This document shows, piece after piece, positions 10,456 through 22,700 of a stretch of DNA of 64,000 bases. Each line of letters starts with the position of its first letter. The first letter of the stretch is position 1. Made by a program: the position numbers and the translations under genes. Below the pieces are notes generated by a model that saw only the letters and a list, made by a program, of their open reading frames with translations, was not told the DNA's origin and searched no databases. The stretch comes from Deuterostichococcus epilithicus (lineage: Eukaryota > Chlorophyta > Trebouxiophyceae > Prasiolales > Stichococcaceae), in assembly GCA_033439295.1 (NCBI GenBank), contig JAVTLE010000001.1, positions 186,001 through 250,000 of the forward strand, in the 5' to 3' direction.

Positions 10456-13400
10456 ATGGGCGACTGCTGCAGCAGGCCTGCCCCTGGTGATGCAAGCGCC
10501 GCCTCCACAGGCAGAAATTTGCCTACACAGAGCAGCCTAGCACCGCAGCTGCTGGACAGCGCCCTGGACCCCGGCTTGACAGACTCGCACGAATACATGG
10601 GCCGGCTGGGCCGTGGCGGCACCGGCGAAATCTGCCAATTCCGAGACAAGGACACCGGTAGACAGGTGGGCCATGGCGGCGGCGGCGGTGGGGCCATCAA
10701 TGCATCAACCAATTGTAAACCTGAGCGCATCTACCATATGTAATGTGATCTCTCATCCTGCAGCTGCACTGATGCTTCTGAACACGTGCACCTGAGCCCT
10801 GCAGGTTGCCATCAAATTGATACGCCGGCCAGTGCCTCGCATCGTTGCCAACAATCTGCTGCGTGAGATCCTGGTGAGCGCTGCGCCTCCTCCTGCTGAT
10901 GCCGCCTCTCTTTCGTCGCAACTTCGCCGATTGGTGGCCTCCCGTGGGTTCCTCCAACGCTCGAGTGCCAGGCCGTGCGTGCTGTGCGAACAGCAACACA
11001 GCGTCATGTCCAACCTGAGATACAGAATGGCAATGGCAGCTGCAGCTGACGTGAAGCATCCTTGAATGCAGATCCAGGCGGAGCTGGGTGAGGGCCATCC
11101 CAACATCATTGAGGCATACGAGGTGGGGCATTCGTCGCTTGCTTGCATGCCGTCTCAGGTGCATCATTCATGTATAAAACTCATCACCTGTGCACTTTCA
11201 TGTGCGGTCGTGTACCTTCGCTTGCCTGCTGCTGCGGCAGCAGCCGGCCTTCCCAAAAGCAGCCAGCGAGATGCCCAGCGGCAGTGCATGGCTGCTGGCG
11301 CAGCGCCTCTCTCGCACATTGCCAGCACACGGTAGCCTGGAGCGCCAGACAACAGACAGCAGTCAAGCGGAGCTCATGTGTCTGACACAATGAGAGGCGG
11401 GGGAAAACACCCCGGGAGGCTACATGGGGACGGACAGCAGCCCCCGACTCCAGTCTTCCATCCCGACCTAACCCCTGATTGCCCCCGTGCAGGTCCTGCT
11501 GACGGCGCATCACCTGTGCCTGGTCATGGAACTCTCCGCCGGCGGCACTTTGACGCAGTACGTCGCAGAGCGTCACGCCCGCGGCCGCGCGACCGCCGCT
11601 GCGCACCTCACCGAGGATGAGGCCCGCTACTTCTTCAGGGTGCGCGGGCATGTGCGTTGCTGCGGTGGGCTGGTGCTGGACGGCTGCCTGGGTCGGTGAA
11701 CCGCTGCCGGGCGGCTGTTTTGTTTTGGGGGGCTTCAGTCTGCCGCACCTTCTGGGGGCGTGCAGCAAAGCACAGGTTGCCGAGCCGTCTGACGCTGCGC
11801 CCCTCTCTCCTCTGCAGCAATTCATTGACGCAGTCAGCTACTGCCACACCAACAACGTCGCCCACAGGTGAGGCTCTGGCCTTGTCGAATGCCATACGCA
11901 TACAATCTGCCGAGCCAGTAACTGGTTTCATGGCCAACAGGCGGCCGCTAAGCATTGCCTATTGCCTGGCAACTTGTGGGGCGCTCTTGATGCTGGCAGC
12001 TGCCCTCTGATCGCTGCACCCTGTGCTCGAATCTGCACTGCGGCGCTCGACGGCCGCGCCTGGGATGGATCCGCATGACATCAGGCATGGGTTTCATGTG
12101 AGTAATGCAGCGTTGCATTCTGGAGGTTGCAAGCTTTCGTGTCTCGGCAGGGACCTCAAGCTCGACAACACGCTGCTGGATGGCTCCAAGCCGCCGCGCG
12201 TCAAGCTCTGCGACTTCGGCTTTGCCAAGGGCTTCCAGCCGGGAGAGGCGATGCTGACCAATCTGGGGTGCGTACGCCCCCCTGTCTGGAATGACGCCAC
12301 CAGCGTGCTGCACCACGTTGCCGGGCTCGGATTGCAGATGCAGCAACGACTCTGCAGTCTGGGCTCCGTCAGCGTTTTGTAGCTCTCAGCCCGCCGCACA
12401 TCAAACTGGCTGCCCGCTGTTGACCGCAGACAGTGCCGCTGCCGACAGCGCTGGCCAGAGGCGCGCCGGACGGCATGTTAGGGTTTACGCACAGTCGAAC
12501 CTGTTGATTCAATATAGCATGGGCCGACGGCAACCCCTGTGCTCACAGGACGCCCACCTACATGTCGCCGGCGCAGCTGCACCGGCGGCCCAACAAGGAG
12601 GGCTACAGCGGCACCGCGGTCGACGTGTGGGCGGCTGGCGTGCTGCTCACGGTCATGCTCCTTGGTGCGGCTACAGAAAGGTTTGGGGTTTAGGATTCTT
12701 GGCGGCTGCAGCAATGTGTGCGAAGCTGCATGTGGGGGGCTGTCGTGTGTTCATCTGGCAATGCCGTTTGTTGTTCTGGCTGGTCCGTCATTGCGCTGCT
12801 GCATGCCGATGTGACTGCGTGCACGTTGCAGGGCAGTTCCCGTTCGACCACGTGGATAATCCGGATCCCAATACGAGAAGCGCGCAGATGGAGGTGTGGG
12901 CGCAGCAGATGCAAAGCCGCTGGCACGATGTGCCCGCTATGGCCGCCCTGGTAGAAAGGGTGCGAAAATGAAAAACACAGCAATGTTCTGGCCCGGCATG
13001 GTGCTGTGGTGGGCATCCGTTCCAGCACCTGGAGTTTGATGCAAAAGCCTCCCAGCGTTGTTGCATTGGTGTGACCGTAGTGCCTGCTGCGTCGATGCGA
13101 GATTTGCTCATGTCTGCTGTGCAGCTGTCTCCCAGTGCAGTAGACCTTCTAAACAGGATCTTCGTGGTTGACGAGGAGCACCGCATCACCATTGAGCAGG
13201 CGCGCACATCGATGACTTCAGTGCACCGCATCACTTGCAGGGCTGGCTCTCGTTTCAGGACTCCGTGCCATTCCTAAAGGCAACCGCATGGCCTGTGACC
13301 ACTACTGCTCTTGCTAAACGGCAAGCACAGCAGCATGATGTGCGAGCAGGGCCTCAGCTCCCTGCCTGTATTTTTGATGCACAGCACGGCAATGCGCTGT

Positions 13401-14928
13401 CGACAGAGGCACCAGCAGTACGTCAGAACATGAGCAGCTGCTGGCGAACGATCCGAAGCTGCTGCGCACTGCATCTGGTGGATTCACTGGTCGCAGATCC
13501 GACAACATCCCTGGTACTCTCAGCCGCCGGCGCCGGCGTTCTCAGCAGCAATGGTGCAACTGGCGGTGGAGCTGCGGCAGCGCGAAAACTACATCAGCAG
13601 CCGTCAAATCAACGAGGTGATTGTGCCGCTCATGAAACGATGCCTCAGAGCAGCCAGGGCCTCGTACCGGCAACGGCGGCAGCTGCCCCAGACAGTTAGA
13701 GCAGGTGGTTGCACACGCGCCGATGGCGGGCTGCAGGGTCTCTGCAGTGGGCGGCAGCCTCGTGAGGCGCTCGGTCTGTGACATCACGCGAATGCACACC
13801 CACAGCTGCAAGCACTCGTGTCCATCTTTTATCGCATGTCATGAGGCGTGAGGCTCAGAGGCCGCACCTGCAGGCCGCAAAAGCGGAGCGAGCGGCGCGC
13901 ATTGAGGACCTGATCGCGATGGCGGGGCTGCGGCCTCCGCGTGGCGGCGACTGCCCCACCTGCCCGCTGGTGAGCCGCCCTGTGTGTGTGCCCGTGGCGC
14001 TGCCGCCGGAGGCTTCTGGACGTTCGCGGGAGTCTCGAGTGTCGCTGCGGGCTCTGGGCTAAACCCTAAACCCTGGGGGCATGCCCCCCTCACAGTCCCC
14101 AGCAGCCAGTGTCTGCCGCCAGCGTCGGCCGAGCTTCGTGCAAGCCTCGACCTGATGCGCGTCCCGCGGCGCATCCCCTGGCCAGACATGCCAGGCTCCT
14201 CACTCACCAGCCGCCCCTGTCTGCCCTGCAGATGCGCATCGACCTGCGGGATGCTGCCATCCTGGAGGGCCGCGGGAGCGGCGACGCTGCTGCCCAGCGC
14301 CTCCCCGAAACGAAGTCAGCCCGCGGCCTGGCGGAAGCACTCACGTCCCTCGAGCAGGTGACCTGGCATCTCTGTTCAGCCGTCACAAATTGCCGTCTTT
14401 GCAGGACATGGGCACGCATCACAGGCACAGTCCATCGAGACAGATGCTGGCTGCTTTCAAGGACTCACAGGAAACTGACACGGCTCATGATGCGAGGCAG
14501 CGGACCCGGCGGCGAGGTTCAGGTGGCGCAACGCACACCGCTGCCTGACAGGCAGCGCGTTTGTTTTGCAAGCTTCCCTTGCGGACCCCCGGGTGAATGG
14601 GACAACCTGTGGTCGTTACCAGGTGGAGGCGCAGCAGGCGGACGAGCTGCGGCTGCGGGAAGCCGGGGAAGCAGAGGCATTGAGGATGAAGGGCGGCGGC
14701 GGAGGCAGTGATGCGCCGGACATCGCTGCGGTGTCTGCCGACAAGGCTGATGCCGGTCTGCCGCTCGAGCGGCCCTCCGCAGGCCGCAGCGCCGGAGCGG
14801 CTGAGGCCGGCCATGCAGCCGGCGGAAAGGCAGCGGGTGCGGCTCTGCTCCACGCCAACGGGAGTCGCGCCGGCGGCACTGGCGGCGGCAGTCACACTGA
14901 ACATGTCACGTCAGCACTGCATCTCTAG
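10456..14928 (+). CDS. SnRK2-like Ser/Thr protein kinase with acylation-type N-terminus
   Basis: Predicted Ser/Thr kinase. Exons with agreeing phase: 10456-10665, 10805-10873, 11072-11122, 11493-11639, 11818-11867, 12151-12267, 12549-12664, 12832-12959, 13125 to about 13204, then several tail exons (about 13520-13616, 13870-13970, 14232-14358, 14624-14928). It begins MGDCC, which fits N-myristoylation at Gly2 with palmitoylation at Cys4/Cys5, so membrane attachment is likely. Kinase motifs in order: [11 protein letters not shown] (glycine loop, GxGGxG), VAIKLIRR (catalytic Lys), [14 protein letters not shown] (hinge), [11 protein letters not shown] (catalytic loop), [11 protein letters not shown] (DFG), [39 protein letters not shown]. 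The activation segment and RIFV block resemble SnRK2. The usual APE is SPAQ here, but the Asp and Lys needed for catalysis are present, so activity is plausible. The tail is charged, alanine-rich and helix-prone, with no known domain. Confidence 0.87.
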
Positions 14929-16732
14929 CTCGGCAGGCCGGCCAAGTCTGCGGCCAGGTCTATGGCTGCGGGCACAGTCTGGATTCTGAAGGGCAGAGCT
15001 GGCGCGCAGCGTGTCTATGATAGGAGAATGGCTTTCAGGGAAAGCTCTGCAGGGACCAACTTCCACTTGTCCTCTCTTGCGGGTAGGCTGGCGGCTGGGA
15101 AGTCGAATCTCGAAACAATTCAGGCAGTGCTGTAGAGCTCATCAGAGGCGAGGGCGCCAATCAGGTTCGCCTGTGTGCGGACACTTTGTAATGGTTGATG
15201 TAGGAGACGCGTGCATTGGAAATGAGCAACAGGTCATGCTTGGCTAGATGCGTCTGAGAAGCAGCCTCTAGCAAGCTCAGGTGTGCAGAGCTTATGGTTT
15301 TGCTCGGTTCATCCTTGCTCAAGGACAGAAACGCCGGGTGCCTTACCAAACCCATTAGTCAGACAAGTGGCGAATTCCGAGGTGGCAGCAGAGCAGAAAT
15401 TGTCGCTGTCGACACGCCTCATCGGCCAAATGTGAGTGTAGATCGCCGACCAGCAATCTATCACAGCACGACCACACCTGAGGAGACCTACGATTCCAGT
15501 ACCGAGTAGTCGGCAGCGAGGCTTGAGCTGGACCAGTCACCTCTGCTTATCTCCGTCGCCTCGGGCCTTTTGTCGTCAACAGCTTCATCCGCAAAACGGC
15601 AGCTCGCAGCTGCAGCCTCTGACCCGGCGTTGCGCCGAATTGCTTTCGCTGCGGCAGTGACAACATGGACTCGACTTGTGTGCAGTGAATCCAGTAGGCT
15701 TCTTGTCCCTGATCTTTTGTAGGCCCTGCGATGCAGCCGACACAATGATAACAGCTCACAAGTGAGGGAGCCAGCCCTTGATTCCGCGTCCAAAGAGCGG
15801 TCTCCGGGGGATGTTTGCTCCCAGGATGGGGCCATGACAGCCCCGGCCACGATTTGACCCGCCGCTTTAATACCACGCGGCACCCGCGCAACACGCTCAC
15901 GTCGGGCTGCTGAGCCGATTTCAGCTGGGTGCACAATGGTTGGCCTACATGACGATGGCGTCGCGGCATTGCTCCAGGTGATCCTGCTCGCCATCGCAGT
16001 TCATGCCTCAAGATGTCCCAGAGAGGGTCGCGAACCTGACGACAAATAGGTCGGGCGGCTGCAGCAGATTGCTGGTGCACAAGGCCCAGAACCCAAGGTT
16101 TAAGGGGGTACCAAGTCGAGAGGTTTTCTTGTTGTGCGTGCGGTAGTTGGTTTAGATCTTGGGTCCACCCAACGTGAGGCTCGCCGACCACCGTCGGTCG
16201 GTGGGCCCAGGACCGTGCTTCGGATGCGCAGTCGCGGCTGCCAGGCAGCCACTAGCAGTACTGAGAGTCATCAGGTCGCAGTCGTTGCACTTGGCGAAGG
16301 TACGTCAGCAGTTTGCCGAATGCCAGGTTGGAAGATTGCAGGGCCACCCAGCCAACACAAAGTTTGCTGACTGCCGCCTTCGATACTCCACTGCACGATG
16401 ACGGAATAAAACCAGGCATAATCAGCGCCTTCATGCCCTGTCATTCCTGCAGCAGTCTGTCTTGAGCAGCCGCAGATACTGCCGCAGCGACGCACTGCAA
16501 TGCATGTAGCTCGGGGGCGATGGAATGTGCTGCAGGATCCGATTCTGGAATGCATCACATCTGCGTTCCTCTCGGCACGCAGGGTTTGCCCAAGAGCACG
16601 ACAGATTGCCATCGCGGCAAATGCCAGCCAAAGACTACAAGGCGGGCGCTGCCGGGGGCCACTGCGATTGCTGAGTGAATCATTGATCACAAGCAGAGTT
16701 GTTTCACTGCAAGTCTTTCTGCATGGCTGCAG
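14929..16732. other. Intergenic region, probably containing the missing VTC4 first exon
   Basis: No conserved block was recognised. The downstream gene lacks the expected MKFG-type SPX start, so a short first coding exon should lie here; I could not identify it. Long minus-strand open frames at 15488-15994 and 15547-16191 overlap each other in different frames and show no family signature. Confidence 0.45.
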
Positions 16733-19700
16733 GAGCCCATACCCCAGTTCGCACACAGCTACCTGCGGCGGGCAGCGCTCCAAGCGGCGCTCGGCAGTGA
16801 GCCGGCGCCTGAGCCGGGAGCGCCTGTACGCCCGACATTGCGCCACTTCATCGCCGCGGCGTCTGCAGAGTCGTCCGACAACGTTCCTGTGCCAGGCACC
16901 GTCGCCCATGATTCCTCCAAGTGAGCAGATTTCAGATTTCCATATCTATTGTGGGTAAACTGTCTCAGCGACACATCTCCCACGATCAAGTACATAGCTT
17001 CAGCACAGGCGGTGCAGGCCAGTCCGCACATGTGCTATGCGTGGGCACTTCACAGCATGAGATGTGTCGATGCCCATTTCTGCTTCGATCGACATGCAGA
17101 GCATTGGACACCTAGCCAGCAGAGGTGGTGAGGCTATGTAGGGTCTCTCAGCTGGCGGCGCCAGCGTTGGGCATTCCGCTGGGGTCGCCAGCACCAGCGC
17201 TAGCTGCACAGTTGCGCCAGAGCCTCAAATACCTGCACCTTCTCGACTCGGTTGCCACACCCTCGATTGCCAATCCCCTGATGCGACCTTGGTTGCGCCC
17301 CGCAGGAATGGGCACAGCAAGCCGGCAGTTGTGAAGGCAGCTGCCGCCAGCACCACCGCCGTCGCTCGCCCCGGCAGCTCCGCTTTCATCGACGCCCTTA
17401 ATGCGGAGCTGGGCCGTGTGCGCCGTTTCATCGCTGCGCGCTCTGAGGAGCTGTGGTGGCGCCTGCTGGTCGTCGTGCAGGTCGGCAAGTGATCGGCCCT
17501 GTTCCTTGCTGTCGTCGCGGACGGCATGCTGTCCCGGGTTCCTCTGCAACTCACCAGACTGTGGCAGATTGCATATCGCCCTGCGGCCTGGCCAGTGCTG
17601 CCAGCAATGCATTGCCTGTATTTTGCCGGCCTCGCCCTGGCATGGTGCAAATACATGGAAATGTGCAATAGTCAGGATCAAGTAGACGCTGCTAATGCTG
17701 CTCCTTTCGTTGAGCTTCGGACAGGCGCTGCCGCCGGTACCAGAGCCAAACGATGGCATCGCGGCTGAGGCGCAGCAGCAGGCATTGGCCATCCTGGCAG
17801 AGTGCGACCTCCTAGGTGCGCTCTAGCTGATACTTTGTGTCCTGCCAACCGTAGTCTGCCTGCCAATTGTGAGTTGCTGCAGAGTAAGCTGCTGGTGTTC
17901 ATGATGCGTGTTCATAGGGCTCGATTGAGGGTATCTTACGTTCTGCCGCCACATTTGGCAGCAGCCGTACCTATGCCTGTGGCGACTTGGCGCCTGCAAG
18001 CCTGTTTGCACTGGCTGTGGCTGTTCAAGCTCAGAAAAGCGCCGTGTGTCAGCCACAGGCGCCGACTCTGCCCTGCTGGAGCGCTTCATTGCCCAGAACG
18101 AGGCCGCAGCCACAGAGCTGGCGCTGGCCAAAGACGCCCGCCGCGCTTCATCGTCTGCCTCTGGCAGCTCGGCAGCCGTTGTGGTTTCCACTGCCACGCA
18201 GCACGACCCAGGCTCGGGGCCCGGCGCCGGCGGCGGCGCAGCCGCCCGGCAGCCGGCGGCGCAGGACTCTGAGCTGCGCCACATCTATGCGGCATGCGTG
18301 CGCGAGTGCCTTGCCGGGCCTGGCGATAGGGACGCCATTCTGGTGACTCCAGCCTGCTGCAGCTGCTCATTAGAGTGCAGCACACCTGATCACAACAGTC
18401 GCGATCACAAGTGCCGTCAGCAGTAGATCGCATGGCATGGAGGACCTGCTGCCGGACGATGTTATGCTGCCATGGGCTATTCTGTGCCATGGACGATGCT
18501 TCTCTCCGCCCGGGGGCATCACTTGCCATGGGCATGGGCAGTCCTCCTTGCCACATGCATCTTCAGGCAGCACGTTATAGTTCATGATACATAACAGTTG
18601 TTGGTGCCATGGCAACTATCTGGTCACCACAGTGAGCTCGCTACCGGTTACTTCACATACATTGTACCTGCCGCAGCCGAAGAACGCTGGTAGCCAGCCC
18701 ACACCGCCATGTCCTGTCTGCATCTCAATTGTGCTGTTCTTGGACGAACCTGGCTGTCCTTCGCATCACTCGCTCATTTGAGCCAGACACAGCCATATCA
18801 GGGTCCTCTGACTTGCTACAGGTGGGCCTGAGCGACGTGTACGAGCACCTGCGCCAGATTGTGCCGGATTCTGAGGCGGCTTGGACCAGCCGCAGCGATG
18901 CTGGCAGATCTTTTGACGGCGGCAGCCCGCCAGCTGGGGGCAGCCCACTGGCTGGTGACCGCGCCCAGCGGCAGTCGCCGCCAGGTCTGCGTCGTTCCCA
19001 GTGGCATGACCTCGGACACCACATCCTTGCTTGGCACCGAAAATTGGAGCAATAACTGCAATGACCTGCTCAAAAGCAGCCTGCTTGTGAATCGCCACAT
19101 GGGCTGCATCACAGAGCTAGAGGTAAACTTAGCAGCAAAAGCCGTCTTGATCAGGTCTTGGGAGCTGGCCAAGTCCCTGCCCGCTGTTCACATTCCAACC
19201 GCTCGCACAAGTAATTGCTAGTGGCGCTTGCTGGGCTGCTAACAGAGGGCAGCGCCTCTTTCCATGTGCTGCATCTTGCAGTGCGATTGTACTTACCTGC
19301 TCTGCAGGTGTGCCTGCGATCGAGTCGGTGGCGGCACTGTCGAATGGCGGTGTGGCGGACGGGGCTTGGGTGCCGCCGGACACCTTCGAGCGCAAGAGCA
19401 CGAAATTTTGGGCGCATCCGGCCGTCATCCCCGCCCTGCAGGTGTACATATTGCGCAGCTCGAACTTTCAACAGCGCCAGCTATACCCGGCTTGGACCAC
19501 AAGATTCTGCTTGATGACACTGCGCCTTCATGCAGATAGATGCGCCTTCTGCGGTCCCTCTTATGCATGTCGGCCAGCAGGGAATGTCTGTAAGCAGGTG
19601 CATCAGCATCAGCCGCTCTGGCACTGCTGCTCGTATCCACAGGATGCCGGCAGATGTGGCGGGATGACACCCATAGCAGGGTCAGATGTGGATGCGGATA

Positions 19701-22700
19701 TGTCCTCGGCTTTCCTCCAGCAAGTGCCAAGCTGCTGACAATGTGTGCGCATGCAGGCGGAGGTCATCCGCCACCTGCCGATCCTGGTGTTTGGCCGTCG
19801 CCGCAGCGACCGCCTCACCACCGGTGCAGGACTCGCCGCCACACTCGTTCTGCAATGTTGCTTAATGCACACGGCACGTTCTGGGGTGTGGGACGCCATG
19901 TTCGCTGTGATTCCTCACCTCGAGTCATCATGCCCGTGCCCTCTGCGTCAAAGCCACTGACCGCAGCTCTGCATCATGGGTGGATGGATGCATGCTGCAG
20001 CTCCCTCCCAACAGAGGTAGCCGCCGTATGTGCTCAGGTGACACCGCCGCCGGTATGTGCTCAGGTGACATTGCCGCCAGGGCGCTGCAGCCATTGGGTC
20101 AGCAGCGCACCGCCGCCGGCAGCTCACTGTCCTCAGTCTACTACGACAACCCCGCTACCTTCAGGTGCTCTCGGCCAGCTTATTATTGCACGGCTGCATT
20201 GCCCCAGCTATCCTGCCAATAACAACCTCTCTGGGCGGCCTAGATGTTAATTGAGGAAGGCTGGTACGTCAAAATGCTTGTCAGCACCCAGCACGATAAC
20301 CTCGCCCATGCAGCTCGGAGCAGTGTCTGGCTAGCTGCCGACAACGCCTGCAGGCACCTGGCAGTCCATGCAGTATCTTATGCCGAGGTCATGCCGTGTC
20401 GCTACACCATGTGTGGGAGATGAGTCGTCAGGCGGCAGATCAGCTTGGTGCCAGGAATATGCTGCTTGTGTGCGCAGCCTTGTGAGTACGCCTCGCGGTG
20501 CTCCAGGGCTGCTGTGGAAGCACCTGGACGCAGCTGCGCCGGGAGGAGCATGGCGCGCAATTGATTGTGCTGGATGTGCCCAGCCATGGCGTGGTCTCAG
20601 GCAGGTTCACCTGCAGCGCCTCGAGGCTGTCATCTCACACGTACTGCAGCACCTACGGCGAGCGGCTGCGGCGGGAGCACGGCGCGCAGCTGGTGCGGGT
20701 GCGCTGGTACGGGCGCCGCACGGCCGCGCCGGCGCAGAAGCTCTGGGTCGAGCGCAAGACGCACTGCGAGCGCTGGACCGGCCAGTCCAGCGTCAAGGTG
20801 ACTATATACGAGGAACAGCATGGCCTGGACATGGCTTGCCATTGCATGCAGTAGCCGCATGTTGAGCTCTTTGCAACGTGTCTGCCATTCTGCCTGTTCT
20901 CAGCCTTGACACTGTTGCATTCGGCTGATATTCACGCCCCATCTGGCTAGCCGGCTTGCGGCGTGCTGCTGCTGACTGTGATGGCCCGCCCTCTTCCGCC
21001 GCAGGAGCGCGCGGACATCGAACAGCGCCACCTGGCAGCGTTTGCGACGGGCGAGCAGGTGCCTGAGCTGGAAGGCCCGACCCGCCGAGCCGAGCTGCTG
21101 CGCGACACGCAGATGTTCCTGACGTCCGCATCCCAGGTGCGTGTGGGCTGCTTCTATGTCTCGAGTCTTTCCGCCGTTTGCTGGGCTAAGCCTGATCGAC
21201 GAGCCTCAAGCTATATTGGCTTAGCTAAGCCAATGCTGCGCACACCTGCCATGCTGCATGGGCCCGATACTAGGCTTTTGACCCTACAGCAGTGCACTTG
21301 GCATCCCAGGGCTGGGTGCTGACATGCTGCAGCACAGAAAGACGTGGTCAGCGCATTCGCCAGCCCCAGCCTGGCTGGTCAACCAGCCCTGAGCCTTGCA
21401 AATGTGGAAACATCCTGCCTGCATGAATGATCTTGCAGCCCTGGCATAATCGCAGCGCTGGTTGATGATTTATTGCGCTTAGAATTCAGGAGCCGGTGCT
21501 GCGGACTTCCTGCTGCCGCACCGCTTTCCAGAACAGCACTTCCGCTGCGCTGCGGGTTTCCATCGACACCGAGCTTACCTTCACCAAGGTGCGTCACTGT
21601 CGCTGTGCTGCTAGAACCCGCTGTCTCGTTAGTCTCTGCAGTCTTTGCTGGTGGCCGATTCCAGTGCAGGATGACTCAGCTGCAGGCCGGGTCATGTGCC
21701 ACACGATTTGATCTCCGAGTCAGGACCTGTTCGAAGTATCATAGAGAGGATCGACGGACAAGGTGACTAGCTCTGCAGTGAGTGACCTTTCACCAAGCCT
21801 GCGCCGTCAAGACCATTCAAAAGTCGGAGCACTGCAGGTGATAAGCGCAGCGCGGCGGGCGGGGTGACGTGTCACGGCACGGCAGCCTCGCGACCCACAG
21901 CCGGCGGAGCTCACCGAATTTGATGCACGGACTTGGGCACTTTTTCACCGCAGGAAGCGGGCGCTCCGCGGCGGGCGGGGGAGTGGTGCCGCGGCGAGAA
22001 CACGCCGCTGGCTCGTGGCAGCACGGAGCGCTTTCCGTACGCGGTGGTGGAGATCAAGGTGCAGGGCGGAGGCCGGCCGCAGTGGGTCCGCAGCCTGGTG
22101 GCCTCAGGTGCAGCTGAACCCTACACCCCGGGGGCGCTTTTGCTCGGTGTAACAACCCCGTCAGGCGTGCTTGCGGCAGCAGGATGCAGGCGCAGCAGTG
22201 GAGCTCCCTGTCGTTGAGGCTCGAGCGGGGGGCGGGGGGACGGAACGGTCGTCCAGTAATGGCTGTGGGGCAGGTCGTGCACTTCTGTTGAGAAGCGGCA
22301 CAGGCTGGGTGCCCTCGCGGCCGGGTTGCTTGAGGGCTTGCGCTCGGAAAGCGGCTGACGGCAAGGACCGTGTGAGCCTGTTCGTCGCCACCATGCAGGC
22401 ACGCTGCTGGAGGTGCCCATGTTCAGCAAGTATGCCCACGCCGCTGCGCTGCTCTTCCCGCGGCAGGTGCGCCGCCGCAGCCTGGCTGCGGAGTTCACCC
22501 AGGAAACGAGCCGCTTGGCACACGATTGCAGAGCGGAGCATGTCCTGTCCTTGCAGTGAGCAGTGGATTAATCGCAGCAGCGTGCCGTTCCGATACGCAA
22601 GAGGGCGCCAAATTACTTGCCTGGAGGCCTAGCTGGAGAACCATCATCATATGCCCCACCTGCACATCCATGCAGGCTCGCTGCAAGCTCATGCTGCCTT

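Noticed and set aside
15488-16191. Two overlapping minus-strand open frames of 168 and 214 codons
   Set aside because: Both lack recognisable motifs and overlap in different frames; neither shows convincing exon borders.
16271-16909. 212-codon minus-strand open frame
   Set aside because: It overlaps the opposite strand of the SPX exon and has no conserved block.
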